A stretch of DNA of 64,000 nucleotides. Source: CAYGOC01 sp964351495 (GTDB taxonomy: Bacteria; Chlamydiota; Chlamydiia; Chlamydiales; SM23-39). Shown here piece by piece: positions 41,823 to 50,985 of this stretch (its first letter is position 1; each line of letters opens with the position of its first letter). A model generated the notes under the pieces. That model was not told the origin of the DNA and did not search any database. It worked only from the letters and a program-made list of their open reading frames with translations. A program made the position numbers and the translations under genes. The DNA lies in NCBI GenBank assembly GCA_964351495.1, contig CAYGOC010000011.1, forward strand, positions 5,555 through 69,554, written 5' to 3'.

Positions 41823-43104
41823 GAGAGTCCTTTTGGAAAAAGGTGAGAAATTCAGAATAGGTGAGTTCTTTTTCTTGGTTTTGACGCATATCTTTTAGTT
41901 GAATTTTTTTTTGTAAGAGCTCTTTTTCCCCTAAAATAGCTACGTAAGGAATTTTGTGAGAATTAGCATAAGAAAGAGCTTGCTTTAGTTTTTTGAAACT
42001 AAGGTCAAAAAAGCAGGCTACCCTATTTTTTCGTAGTTTCGATGCGAGGAATAAAACCTCTTTTTTTGCCTCTTCTCCTAAAGGAATTAAAAAAAGAAAA
42101 GGGGCCGGTTTTTCCGGAAGTAAATCTTGTTTCTGCCCCAAGAGGGCTTGTAAAATTCTTTCTAAACCAGTCCCAAAACCAATTCCAGGAAGAGAGGGGC
42201 CTCCAAAAAGGGCTGTAAAACCATCGTATCGACCTCCTCCTCCTAAAGCATTTTGGGCTCCGAGTTCTTGAGAGGCGATTTCAAAAACAGTATGATTGTA
42301 GTAGTCTAACCCTCTAACTAATTTGGGGGATACGGTGTAGTTTATGTTTAGCGCTTTTAAAAGAGAAAGAAGCCTTTCAAAGCGTTCCTTGCTTTCTGAA
42401 TTTAGAAAATCAGGAAGAGAGGGGGCTTTTTGCATAAGAGCTATATCCGCCTCTTCTTTAGAGTCAAGAATTCTCAAAGGGTTTTTTTCAAAGCGGATCT
42501 TGCTCTCTTCTGAAAGAGAAGAATAATGAGGTTTTAAAAAATCTTGCAAAGCACTTCGATATGCTTGCCTAGATAGACTGTCACCCACAGAGTTTATGGT
42601 AACTTGGATGTTTTTAAGGCCCAGTCTCGTATAGAGCTCTACCAGCATATCGATAACTTCCGCATCTTGTTCCACATCAGAAGACCCTAAAGCCTCTACT
42701 CCAAACTGATGGTGTTGTCTGTACCTTCCGGACTGAGGTCTTTCATAGCGAAACATGGGAGCTATGTAAAAGAGCTTATGAACTTTTCTCAAAGGAGCTA
42801 AATTTTTTTCTACGAAAGCTCTCAAAACAGAGGAAGTCCCTTCTGGTTTTAAAGCAAGAAGTCTCTCTTTTCGATCTTTAAAAAGGTACATTTCCTTGTT
42901 TACGATGTCAGAAGAGGCACCAATTCCTTTTAAAAACACTTCTGCTTTTTCAAAAACAGGAGTACGAATTTCTTCAAAACTATAATCAGAAGCCAATGAG
43001 CGGATCACGTTTTCCAAATAAATCCAATATTCAGTCTTTTGCCAAGGCAAAAGGGCGCCGTAAGGGAGAATGTCAAATAATCCTTTGGGGATAGACTCTT
43101 TCAT
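41809..43104 (-). CDS. hisS: Histidyl-tRNA synthetase
   Basis: Class II synthetase, 431 residues. Motif 1 covers EEIRTPVFEKAEVF, motif 2 is FYIAPMFRYERPQSGRYRQHHQFGVEA, the histidine-A box is LVRGLDYYNHTVFEI, motif 3 is PGIGFGTGLERIL, and the C-terminal anticodon domain ends the chain. The start ATG gives MKESIPKGLFDILPYG; the family usually has a slightly shorter lead before the GxxDxxP segment, so this is the natural start. It is the first gene of the hisS-aspS-mip-trmL unit, with an 83-base gap to the unknown gene upstream that includes a short A/T-rich inverted repeat. Confidence 0.97.
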   Translation of the reverse strand: MKESIPKGLFDILPYGALLPWQKTEYWIYLENVIRSLASDYSFEEIRTPVFEKAEVFLKGIGASSDIVNKEMYLFKDRKERLLALKPEGTSSVLRAFVEKNLAPLRKVHKLFYIAPMFRYERPQSGRYRQHHQFGVEALGSSDVEQDAEVIDMLVELYTRLGLKNIQVTINSVGDSLSRQAYRSALQDFLKPHYSSLSEESKIRFEKNPLRILDSKEEADIALMQKAPSLPDFLNSESKERFERLLSLLKALNINYTVSPKLVRGLDYYNHTVFEIASQELGAQNALGGGGRYDGFTALFGGPSLPGIGFGTGLERILQALLGQKQDLLPEKPAPFLFLIPLGEEAKKEVLFLASKLRKNRVACFFDLSFKKLKQALSYANSHKIPYVAILGEKELLQKKIQLKDMRQNQEKELTYSEFLTFFQKDSHEKL

Positions 43105-43187
43105 AGATATTTTTTCAACCTTGTAACCCCTCTATTTTGACAGAAGAGAAAAGATAAGGAAAGGAGATTTTTCTTTTCAGAAAAGAT

Positions 43188-43805
43188 TTACTTTTCCTTT
43201 AGGGAAGAAAAAAAGAACAGAAAATCGCGTATTTGCAAAGACCAGTTTTGTAATTTACTTTTCTCAGGGTCTTTTATATGTTCTTCATAGAGGTTTTTTA
43301 AAAGGGCGATAAAAGGAAAAGGAAGCCAGTTATCAATAGAGGCGTTAGAAAGATAGTACCCAAAAGAAAATTCGTTTCCTTCGGGAAAGCTTTCTACCTC
43401 TTCTATGAAGAGGAGGATTTTTTCGTGGATTTCGGGAAATTTTTTGTAGTAAAAAAGATTCTCTAAGAGTTTTTCCCAAAGATACGCAAAATGTTGTAAA
43501 AAAGCAGGTTCTTCTTGCGCTTTTTCTTGTTTCATATTTTCAAATAGCAAGTACAGTTTTTCCCATATTTCTAAGATTTCTTCCGAGGGAGGAGCGGGGC
43601 GGGTTTTTTGCGGAAAAAGAGAGCGAAATATTTTAGAAAAGAAGAGAAAAAAAGCGTTTTGGAAAATAATTTTTTTCCCTTTTTTCTTGGAGGGAGGAGG
43701 CTTGTTTTTTTTCGGATCCAGTGTTTCTTTTTCTATTGCCTCTACCTTATATCCCTCGTAAGGATCTTTTGGTTTATTAGGGGTAGGTCCTGAGATGTTA
43801 GACAT
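43188..43805 (-). CDS. Hypothetical charged protein upstream of hisS
   Basis: I do not recognise this protein of about 205 residues. It starts with a Pro/Lys-rich, probably unstructured region (TPNKPKDPYEGYKVEAIEKE, then PKKNKPPPSKKKGKK) of about 55 residues, followed by one moderately hydrophobic stretch (IIFQNAFFLFFSKIFRSLF) and a helical C-terminal half with many aromatic residues (FAYLWEKLLENLFYYKKF; FSFGYYLSNASIDNWLPF). The proline- and lysine-rich head and the absence of known motifs would suit a secreted or scaffold protein, but this is only an impression. I use ATG 43805 (MSNISGP) rather than the TTG two codons upstream. It is divergent from uhpC. Confidence 0.65.
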   Translation of the reverse strand: MSNISGPTPNKPKDPYEGYKVEAIEKETLDPKKNKPPPSKKKGKKIIFQNAFFLFFSKIFRSLFPQKTRPAPPSEEILEIWEKLYLLFENMKQEKAQEEPAFLQHFAYLWEKLLENLFYYKKFPEIHEKILLFIEEVESFPEGNEFSFGYYLSNASIDNWLPFPFIALLKNLYEEHIKDPEKSKLQNWSLQIRDFLFFFSSLKEK

Positions 43806-43966
43806 AAACAATCTTTTTCTGTATAAAAAGGGCCAACTTTTTTAGGTTTTAAGGAACCCTTCCTTTTTTGTAAGGTAACAGGAAAAAATTTTCTAGACAT
43901 TTCCTTAAAAAAAGAGGGGTCTTCGTTTGTTTAGGGTGAAAAGATAATTTAACAGGAAAATGGCTT

Positions 43967-45313
43967 GTGTTCAAAAAATTGTTGTTTTGGAAGTTTTTAA
44001 AACCAGCTCCCTTTCGTAAGGAGATAGAAGACCCTGAAGTTGTAAAAAAATCTTATCGCTACTGGCGTTTTCGTATCTTTTACGGGATGTACATTGGCTA
44101 TGCTCTTTACTATTTTACGAGAAAAAGCTTTACTTTTGCGATTGCTTCCATGAGTACGGATTTAGGCTTTTCTAAAGCAGAACTTGGGATTATTGGGAGC
44201 ATCCTTTCTTTGACTTACGGGGTGAGTAAGTTTATTAGTGGGATTTTAGGAGATAAATCCAATCCCCGTTACTTTATGTCTATTGGGTTAATTTTAACCG
44301 GAATTTTTAATATCTTTTTTGGTTTTTCTTCTTCTCTTTTTTGGTTTGCCCTTTTTTGGGGATTAAATGGGTGGTTTCAAGGCTGGGGATGGCCCGGATG
44401 CGCAAAATTGTTAACTCATTGGTATTCTCATTCAGAAAGAGGTACTTGGTGGAGCCTCTGGAACACTTCCCATAACTTGGGAGGAGCTTTAATTGTCCTT
44501 TTAGTTACCTTTTGTACGCAACACTACGGATGGCGCTATGCCATGTACATACCGGGGGGACTTTGTATCTTAGTGGGGTTTTTTCTGATAAACCGACTGC
44601 GGGATACACCCCAATCATTAGGCCTTCCTGTAATTGAAAAATTCCGAAATGACTATGTAAATAAAGAAGATAAGGACCAAAAAGAAAAGCTACAGCTTCC
44701 TGTAAAAAGGATTTTGTGGGATTACGTGCTTTCTAATAAGTATATTTGGGTTTTAGCTTTTTCCTACTTCTTTGTTTACGTAATTCGGACTGCGGTAAAT
44801 GATTGGAGCTTACTCTTTTTTGTGGAAGCAAAAGGGTATACGCAGTTTGAAGCGGGTAAATGCATGACTTTTTTTGAGATAGGCGGTTTTTGTGGAGGGC
44901 TAGCAGCAGGATGGTCTTCTGATAGACTTTTTCAAGGAAAAAGAAATCCTATTAATATTTTGTTTATAGTAGGATCGTTAGCTTCTGTTCTCTCTATTTG
45001 GCTTTATACGGGAATTTACTGGTTTTTTGACTATTTTTTTGTCTTTTCTGCTGGATTTTTTATCTTTGGACCTCAAATGTTAATAGGAATTGCCTGTGCA
45101 GAACTTTCTCATAAAAAAGCAGCAGCCACTGCCACAGGATTTGCAGGTACATTTGCGTATTTAGGAGCAGCCTGTGCCGGGTATCCTTTAGGCTATTTTA
45201 CTACTTTAATGGGATGGGAAGGGTATTATATAATTTTATCTATCTGTGCTGTTTGTGCAGCGCTTCTTCTGATTCCTCTTTGGTCGATAAAAACGCATCC
45301 GAAAAATCAATAA
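43967..45313 (+). CDS. uhpC: Hexose-phosphate:phosphate antiporter UhpC
   Basis: Major-facilitator antiporter that imports glucose-6-phosphate from the host in exchange for inorganic phosphate; characterised in Chlamydia and characteristic of the group. The 448-residue protein has 12 TM helices, the OPA-family loop YYFTRKSFTFAIASM near residue 47, GDKSNPRYFM after helix 2, and the conserved WGLNGWFQGWGWPGCAKLLTHWYS segment in helices 4-5. The start is GTG at 43967, preceded by ACAGGA nine bases upstream; an overlapping ATG at 43960 is in another frame. It lies between hisS and dnaE, as CT544 does in C. trachomatis. Confidence 0.95.
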   Translation: MFKKLLFWKFLKPAPFRKEIEDPEVVKKSYRYWRFRIFYGMYIGYALYYFTRKSFTFAIASMSTDLGFSKAELGIIGSILSLTYGVSKFISGILGDKSNPRYFMSIGLILTGIFNIFFGFSSSLFWFALFWGLNGWFQGWGWPGCAKLLTHWYSHSERGTWWSLWNTSHNLGGALIVLLVTFCTQHYGWRYAMYIPGGLCILVGFFLINRLRDTPQSLGLPVIEKFRNDYVNKEDKDQKEKLQLPVKRILWDYVLSNKYIWVLAFSYFFVYVIRTAVNDWSLLFFVEAKGYTQFEAGKCMTFFEIGGFCGGLAAGWSSDRLFQGKRNPINILFIVGSLASVLSIWLYTGIYWFFDYFFVFSAGFFIFGPQMLIGIACAELSHKKAAATATGFAGTFAYLGAACAGYPLGYFTTLMGWEGYYIILSICAVCAALLLIPLWSIKTHPKNQ

Positions 45314-45357
45314 AGAGATTGCTTTTTTGAAAGGATTATACCATTCTTAAATCCAAG

Positions 45358-48300
45358 ATGGGTAGTTACGTTCCTCTTCATGTTCACTCTCAATATTCTA
45401 TATTAGACTCGACTGTCTCTTTTGCAAAACTGATGCAAAAGGCGAAAGGATACGGGGTTTCTTCGTTAGCTCTTACTGATAAAGGAAACTTATTTGGGGC
45501 TGTAGAATTTTTCAAACTGGCAAAAAAAGAGAAGATAAAACCCATTCTTGGGTGCGAGCTTTGGGTTGCTCCTGAAAGTAGACATAAAAAACGAAAGGAG
45601 CCCGGTATTCCTGTTGGGTTTCCTGTTCTTTTTTTTGCTATGAATGATATAGGGTATCACAACCTTTGTAAGTTGTCTTCTTTAGGGTATTTAGAAGGGT
45701 TCTACTACTACCCTAGGATAGATAAAGAGCTTTTAGAAAAACATCAGGAGGGACTTCTTTGCCTTACAGGCTCTATGCTTTCCCCCTTTTCTTATTTTAT
45801 TCGAAGAAACAAAGAGGAGTTATTTGAAAAAGAGCTTGATTGGTACCGATCTCTTTTCCAAGATAGGCTCTATTTACAAATTCAAAGAGCTTCTTTTGAG
45901 ACAGAGCAGTTTTCCAAAGAAAGCTGGCTTTTACAAAAAGCGCAAGAATATATAGCAGATAGTAGAAAGGTAGAAAAAACGTTAGTTTCTTTCGCGAAAA
46001 AAGAAAACCTCCCCTTAGTTGCTTGTAATGAAATCCACTACTTAGAAAAAGAGGATTGGAAGGCGCACGAAATTTTACTCAATGTCTCTTCTGCGGAAAC
46101 AGTAGAGATTTGGGAAAGGGATTCAAAAGGAAATATAAAAAACAAGGTTCCCAATCCAAAGAGAAAAACACTTGCTTCTCGGGAGTTTTACTTTAAAAGC
46201 CCGGAAGAAATGGAAGCGCTTTTTTCAGATCTTCCCGAAGCGCTCAAGAATACACAAGAAGTGGAAAAAAGGTGTCAGCTAGAAATTGACTTTCAAACAA
46301 AACACTATCCTGTATTCCTTCCTCCTTCTTTAGTAAATAAAGAATACACCAAAGAGGAAAAAGAAAAAGAGACAGCAAACTACCTCTATAAGCTTTGTAA
46401 AGAGGGGTTTTCTAAAAGATATACAGAAGAGCATTTAAAAAAGGTGCAAGAAAAGTACCCCGGGAAAGATCCTAAAAAGATAGTGGAAGAGAGACTAGAG
46501 TTGGAGTTTTCCATTATCTCTTCTAAAGGTATGTGCGACTATCTTTTGATTGTGTATGACTTTATTTTTTGGGCTAAAAACAATAAGATTCCGGTGGGAC
46601 CTGGAAGGGGGTCTGCTGCCGGATCTATCATAGCCTATCTTTTGGGGATTACCGACATTGAACCTTTACGGTTTCATCTGTTTTTCGAGCGTTTTATAAA
46701 TCCAGAAAGAATTTCCTATCCGGATATTGACGTGGATATTTGCATGGAAAGGCGTTCTGAAGTAATTGAGTATACCATACGAAAATATGGTAAAGAGAAA
46801 GTAGCTCAGATCATTACTTTTGGTAAGATGAAGGCAAAAATGGCCATTAAAGATGTGGGGAGGGTTTTAAATGTTTCTTTGGCCAAAGTAAATCAGATAG
46901 CCAAACTGGTTCCTGACGACTTAAATATCACTTTAGAAAAAGCTTTAGAGATGGACCCGGAGCTTAAAAGTTTTTATGAAAAAGATGAGGAGACTCGTAG
47001 GGTGATCGATATGGCCAAAAAAACAGAAGGGTCGATTCGAAATACAAGCACCCATGCGGCAGGGCTGATCATTTCTGAAAAAGCCATTATGGAGCATATC
47101 CCTGTTTGTACCTCTAAAGATGCAGATATGATTGTTACCCAGTATGCTATGAAGCCTGTAGAGGCCGTAGGGATGCTCAAGATTGACTTTTTGGGGTTAA
47201 AAACACTTAGCTGTATTCAAAAGTGTGTAAGTGAAGTACAAAAAAGAAAGCAAATAGAAATAGATATTTCCAATCTTCCCTTGGACGATAAGAAAACGTT
47301 TGCTCTTTTAAGAGAAGGAAAAACCTTAGGGGTATTCCAGGTTGAGTCTTCTGGCATGCAGGACCTTTTAGTGAATTTAAAAATTGATTCTTTTGAAGAG
47401 ATTATTGCCGTGGGCGCTTTATACAGACCCGGTCCTATGGATATGATTCCCTCCTTTATCAACCGAAAACATAAAAAAGAAGAGATACATATAGATCACC
47501 CTTGGATGAAGGAGATTTTAGAAGAGACCTATGGTGTTATGGTTTACCAAGAGCAGGTAATGCAGATAGCGAATAAACTAGCAGGATATTCCTTGGGAGA
47601 AGGGGATGTTTTAAGAAAAGCCATGGGTAAAAAAGATAGAGAGGAGATGGTTCGCCAGAGAAAAAAATTTATCCTGGGATGTAAGGAAAGACAGATTGAG
47701 GAAAAAACAGCAGAGCATATCTTTGAAAAAATCGAAAAATTTGCTTCCTACGGATTTAATAAGTCTCACGCTGCAGCATATGCGTATCTTACCTATATAA
47801 CAGCCTATTTAAAAGCAAACTATCCCGGAGAGTGGATGGCTGCTTTAATGACTTGTGATGTACATGATCTTTCTAAGATAGCCAAATTTATTCGGGAAGC
47901 ACAAGGACTGCAGATCGCTATTTTATCTCCTGATATAAATGAATCAGGAAAGGATTTTGTCTCTACAGAAAAAGGGATCCGCTTTGCTATGGCGGGGATA
48001 AAAGGAGTCGGAATTTCTGTTGTAGAGGCTATTTTAGAAGAAAGAGGAAAAAGAGGTTTTTTTTCTTCTTTAGAAGACTTTATACATAGGATAGATAGCT
48101 CCAAGGTAGGAAAAAAATCGATAGAGATTTTGATTATGGCCGGATCTTTTGATTTTACGGGATGGAATAGAGATGAAACCTACCTGTATTTAGAAGAAAA
48201 TTATGAAAGGGTCATTCAAGATAAAAAAGAGAAAGAAAAAGGGGTGTTAAGCTTCTTTTCCTTGTTAGAAGAAAAAGTGGACAAGCCTATTTTGCCACCT

Positions 48301-49038
48301 AAAGTGAAAGAAGAAAGTTCTCCTATTTCTGTATTGCATAAAGAAAGAGAGTTGATTGGATTCTATCTTACCTCCCATCCTTTGTCTTTGTATAAACAAA
48401 AAATAGCAGATTTAGACTGTTCTAGTTTAAAAGACTTGGAAAAGAAAAAAAATCAGTGGTTAAAAATAGCATTTATTTTGGAAGAGGTGCAGTTTAAAAT
48501 AAGCGCAAAAAGTCAGAAAAAATTTGCCATTTTAACCATTAGTGATGGACTAGAAAAGTATGAAGTCCCCCTTTTTAGCGAGGTTTATGATAGGTCTCTT
48601 CCCTTTTTACAAGAGAATCAGATTTTAGTAGGGCTTTTTTGCTTAGAAGAAAAAGACCAAAAAAGGCGTCTTTCTTGTCGTTTTTTGCACGATTTACAGG
48701 AAGTAGATGTTGAGGAGTTAGAAGAAGAGAGGAAAAAGCTGATTTCGTTTCAAAAGGGGTATCAAAAAAAAATGAAACAAGAAGAAAAAAAAGAGGAAAA
48801 ACTATTACAAGTTTTTTTGAATTTAAGGGAGATCCGTTTTTCTGATATTATGAAAATGAAAGAACTTTTTCGGAAATATGCAGGAAAGACTCCCCTAAAA
48901 TTACAATTTGAAGAAAGAGAAACAGTGGTAGCCTCTTTGTATATTCAACCTACATGGGGGGTAGACTTGAATCAAGAATTTTTATATGCCCTGAAAAGCT
49001 TTCCACACTTGATTCGGTATGAGCTCACCTCTATTTAA
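45358..49038 (+). CDS. dnaE: DNA polymerase III alpha subunit
   Basis: Replicative DNA polymerase, 1226 residues. It opens with the PHP domain (YVPLHVHSQYSILDSTVSF and LALTDKGNLFGAVEF), where several metal ligands are kept, then the palm with the catalytic aspartates in YPDIDVDICMERR near residue 455, GPGRGSAAGSIIAYLLG just before it, the fingers with GVFQVESSGMQDLL and RPGPMDMIPSFINRK, a helix-hairpin-helix region (GIKGVGISVVEAILEERG) and a C-terminal OB fold followed by a coiled, Lys/Glu-rich segment. It starts with ATG 45 bases after uhpC. This is the dnaE1-type enzyme; proofreading would need a separate epsilon subunit. Confidence 0.97.
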   Translation: MGSYVPLHVHSQYSILDSTVSFAKLMQKAKGYGVSSLALTDKGNLFGAVEFFKLAKKEKIKPILGCELWVAPESRHKKRKEPGIPVGFPVLFFAMNDIGYHNLCKLSSLGYLEGFYYYPRIDKELLEKHQEGLLCLTGSMLSPFSYFIRRNKEELFEKELDWYRSLFQDRLYLQIQRASFETEQFSKESWLLQKAQEYIADSRKVEKTLVSFAKKENLPLVACNEIHYLEKEDWKAHEILLNVSSAETVEIWERDSKGNIKNKVPNPKRKTLASREFYFKSPEEMEALFSDLPEALKNTQEVEKRCQLEIDFQTKHYPVFLPPSLVNKEYTKEEKEKETANYLYKLCKEGFSKRYTEEHLKKVQEKYPGKDPKKIVEERLELEFSIISSKGMCDYLLIVYDFIFWAKNNKIPVGPGRGSAAGSIIAYLLGITDIEPLRFHLFFERFINPERISYPDIDVDICMERRSEVIEYTIRKYGKEKVAQIITFGKMKAKMAIKDVGRVLNVSLAKVNQIAKLVPDDLNITLEKALEMDPELKSFYEKDEETRRVIDMAKKTEGSIRNTSTHAAGLIISEKAIMEHIPVCTSKDADMIVTQYAMKPVEAVGMLKIDFLGLKTLSCIQKCVSEVQKRKQIEIDISNLPLDDKKTFALLREGKTLGVFQVESSGMQDLLVNLKIDSFEEIIAVGALYRPGPMDMIPSFINRKHKKEEIHIDHPWMKEILEETYGVMVYQEQVMQIANKLAGYSLGEGDVLRKAMGKKDREEMVRQRKKFILGCKERQIEEKTAEHIFEKIEKFASYGFNKSHAAAYAYLTYITAYLKANYPGEWMAALMTCDVHDLSKIAKFIREAQGLQIAILSPDINESGKDFVSTEKGIRFAMAGIKGVGISVVEAILEERGKRGFFSSLEDFIHRIDSSKVGKKSIEILIMAGSFDFTGWNRDETYLYLEENYERVIQDKKEKEKGVLSFFSLLEEKVDKPILPPKVKEESSPISVLHKERELIGFYLTSHPLSLYKQKIADLDCSSLKDLEKKKNQWLKIAFILEEVQFKISAKSQKKFAILTISDGLEKYEVPLFSEVYDRSLPFLQENQILVGLFCLEEKDQKRRLSCRFLHDLQEVDVEELEEERKKLISFQKGYQKKMKQEEKKEEKLLQVFLNLREIRFSDIMKMKELFRKYAGKTPLKLQFEERETVVASLYIQPTWGVDLNQEFLYALKSFPHLIRYELTSI

Positions 49039-49104
49039 TTTTTTTGTAGGGAGTCTTTTAAAGAGGCTTGACTTTTACCCTTTTAGGGAAGGATTATAGA
49101 GGGC

Positions 49105-50019
49105 ATGAAGCGATTTTTCTCTCTATTCATTTTCTTTTGTCTATTATTTACCCTTCCCCTTTTTTCCGTAGAAAAAAGACGGAATCTTCAGGAAGGGTAT
49201 AATGTGATGCTCTCTTTTTTTCATGAAGAGAATTGGAAAAAAGTGATCGAAGAAGGAAAGGCCCTTTTAGAAGATTTTCCTGAAGCAAACCTATCTTTAG
49301 AAGCCCTTTACTATTTAGGGGTTTCTTTTTTCTTCGAAAAGGATTTTGATCTAGCGAATCGGTATTTTTCTGACTATTTAGAAGAGGCGGCAAACCCGAG
49401 TTTTTTTGAAAAGACACTGAATTATAAGTATTTAATTGCCGAAGAATTTCGAAAAGGGGCTAAAAAGCATCTGGTGAAATGGGAAAAAAGTCCCAAATGG
49501 CTTTCTGCAGAAGAAGAGGCTCTGCAGATTTATGAGGAGATTATCCATACCTATCCTTACGAGGAGCTTGGGGCTAAAGCTCTTTATGGCAAGGCCAAGC
49601 TACAAAGGAAGAGAAAAGAGTATAGCCAGAGTTTAGATTCTTTGCAGACCTTGCTTATCCGTTTTCCCAGACATGAGCTTGCCATAGAGAGTTTTATAGA
49701 GACAGCCAATATATATGTAGAAAGAGCAGAACAGGAGACATTGGATCCTGATTGGTTAGAGCTTGCTCATATCAATTATCGCAAGTTTCAAGAGGCTTTC
49801 CCAGGGGAAAAAAGACTACAAGAGGTAAGGTCTTCTATCCGTGAAGTGGAAGAAAAATTTGCAGAGGGTCTCTATGAGATAGGGAGTTTTTATGAAAGGA
49901 CAAAAAAGCCGGAGGCAGCTCTTATCTACTATGAGAAAATTGTGCACAAGTTTCCCCATACGCATATGGCGAAAAAGGTGCAAAAATGTATGGAAAAACT
50001 CCAAAAAAAGACTTCTTAG
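49105..50019 (+). CDS. BamD-like exported TPR protein
   Basis: Exported, all-helical protein of 304 residues with a signal peptide (FFSLFIFFCLLFTLPLFSVE) and tandem TPR-like repeats of the BamD/YbgF type, e.g. LEALYYLGVSFFFEKDFDLA, GAKALYGKAKLQRKRKEYSQ and IGSFYERTKKPEAALIYYEK. It is probably the BamD-like component that helps BamA fold outer membrane proteins; unlike standard BamD no lipobox Cys is visible at the signal end, so the anchor may be missing. The same position downstream of dnaE holds CT546 in C. trachomatis. The last codons overlap the next gene, and the run of seven A at the 3' end deserves attention (see findings). Confidence 0.78.
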   Translation: MKRFFSLFIFFCLLFTLPLFSVEKRRNLQEGYNVMLSFFHEENWKKVIEEGKALLEDFPEANLSLEALYYLGVSFFFEKDFDLANRYFSDYLEEAANPSFFEKTLNYKYLIAEEFRKGAKKHLVKWEKSPKWLSAEEEALQIYEEIIHTYPYEELGAKALYGKAKLQRKRKEYSQSLDSLQTLLIRFPRHELAIESFIETANIYVERAEQETLDPDWLELAHINYRKFQEAFPGEKRLQEVRSSIREVEEKFAEGLYEIGSFYERTKKPEAALIYYEKIVHKFPHTHMAKKVQKCMEKLQKKTS

Positions 50020-50602
50020 CGTACTCCCTGTTTTATTTTTTTTAGGTTGTTCTTATCAGTTTGTAGAACCCTCCCGGGTTTCTGTAAGGGTTCCTTTTGT
50101 AGAAGGGGATGAAAAAGGGGCATTTACCAATCAGATTATAGAAAAGATATCTCAGAATCCTTTTTTTTCTTATCAAGAAAGAGAAGGAAGGTTTCGGGTA
50201 AAGGTTGCTTTAACGAATTTTTCTCAAGGGCAGATAGGATATAGAAGAGAGGTAGAAAAAATTTCTGGGGCCCTCAAAAAAAACATTCGGCCTATAGAGG
50301 GAAGGCTTTCTGCTACCGCTTCTGTTGAGCTCATAGAGGAATCTTCAGGAAAAGTGGTATGGGGGCCTGTTTTTTGTAGTTCTGAGGTAGACTTTGATTA
50401 TGTGGAAGGGGATTCTTTTTCTGACTTGAGTTTTGTAAATTCTGAAGGAGAAAGAAAAACAGCTTTAACTTTTTCCTTAGGGCAGCTAGAACCTATAGAA
50501 AGTGCTTCAGAGGCGGCTATGAGACCTTTATTTGATAAGCTGTCTCAAAAAGTAGTAGAAATGCTCCTCCACCATTTAGCCACATCGGAAGGAATTCCAT
50601 GA
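49931..50602 (+). CDS. LptE-like outer membrane lipoprotein
   Basis: Putative lipoprotein with lipobox VLFFLGCSYQF (Cys codon at 50048), followed by strands and helices reminiscent of LptE/RlpB-type proteins that assist lipopolysaccharide insertion: SVRVPFVEGDEKGAFTNQI, RFRVKVALTNFSQGQIGYR and a final helix pair. The place after the BamD-like gene matches CT547. The start is unclear. In frame, ATG 49931 or TTG 49940 would give a long N-terminal tail of over 20 residues inside the upstream gene. In the upstream gene's frame, ATG 49990 reads MEKLQK and, if one A of the A7 run (49993-49999) were dropped, continues as RLLSVLPVLFFLGC, a perfect lipoprotein signal. Its stop overlaps the rsbW start (ATGA). 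Confidence 0.68.
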   Translation: MRKLCTSFPIRIWRKRCKNVWKNSKKRLLSVLPVLFFLGCSYQFVEPSRVSVRVPFVEGDEKGAFTNQIIEKISQNPFFSYQEREGRFRVKVALTNFSQGQIGYRREVEKISGALKKNIRPIEGRLSATASVELIEESSGKVVWGPVFCSSEVDFDYVEGDSFSDLSFVNSEGERKTALTFSLGQLEPIESASEAAMRPLFDKLSQKVVEMLLHHLATSEGIP

Positions 50603-50985
50603 AAAAAGCGACATTTGTAGCGGAGTTAAACCAGCTCTATCCAATTTTGACATGGGTAATTCAGGAAATAGCTCCTTTTAATCCTTCTACTGAATGGGTC
50701 CATCAAATGGAGTTAGCCCTTGAAGAAGCTTTAGTAAATGTAATTCACTATGCCTATCCTTCTGTTTCTAAGGGGAAGATAGAGATTTCAGTAGAAAAAC
50801 AGGCGGAAGGGGTAGTGGTTTCTTTAAAAGACTATGGAGCTCCGTTTAATCCCTTAAAGCATCCTTTTTCCGGTTCTATAGATAAAGAAGGGGGTTTTGG
50901 CATTTTGTTTATGAAGCAGATGGTAGATGAAATAACCTACCTTTATGAGGAAGCCAATCTTTTAAGATTGGTGAAAAAGCTTTAG
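50599..50985 (+). CDS. rsbW: RsbW-like anti-sigma factor / serine kinase
   Basis: Small GHKL-type kinase of the partner-switch system, 128 residues. The N box is LALEEALVNVIHYAY near residues 44-58, the G1 box KDYGAPFNPLKH, and the G2 region GGFGILFMKQMVDEITY. The family members (RsbW, SpoIIAB, BtrW) bind a sigma factor or phosphorylate an STAS antagonist. In C. trachomatis the gene at the same place is CT549 (rsbW). The partner phosphatase RsbU is encoded at 11191-12969. It starts within the last codons of the LptE-like gene (ATGA), and ends 4 bases into the convergent unknown gene. Confidence 0.92.
   Translation: MKKATFVAELNQLYPILTWVIQEIAPFNPSTEWVHQMELALEEALVNVIHYAYPSVSKGKIEISVEKQAEGVVVSLKDYGAPFNPLKHPFSGSIDKEGGFGILFMKQMVDEITYLYEEANLLRLVKKL

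Noticed and set aside
43105..43187. A/T-rich inverted repeat between the unknown gene and hisS as terminator
   Set aside because: The pairing is short and made of A-T pairs with a two-base loop, too weak to call.
49071..49104. TTGACT with a downstream GATTAT before the BamD-like gene, as promoter
   Set aside because: The implied start of transcription would fall at or after the ATG at 49105, so it cannot serve the gene as drawn.
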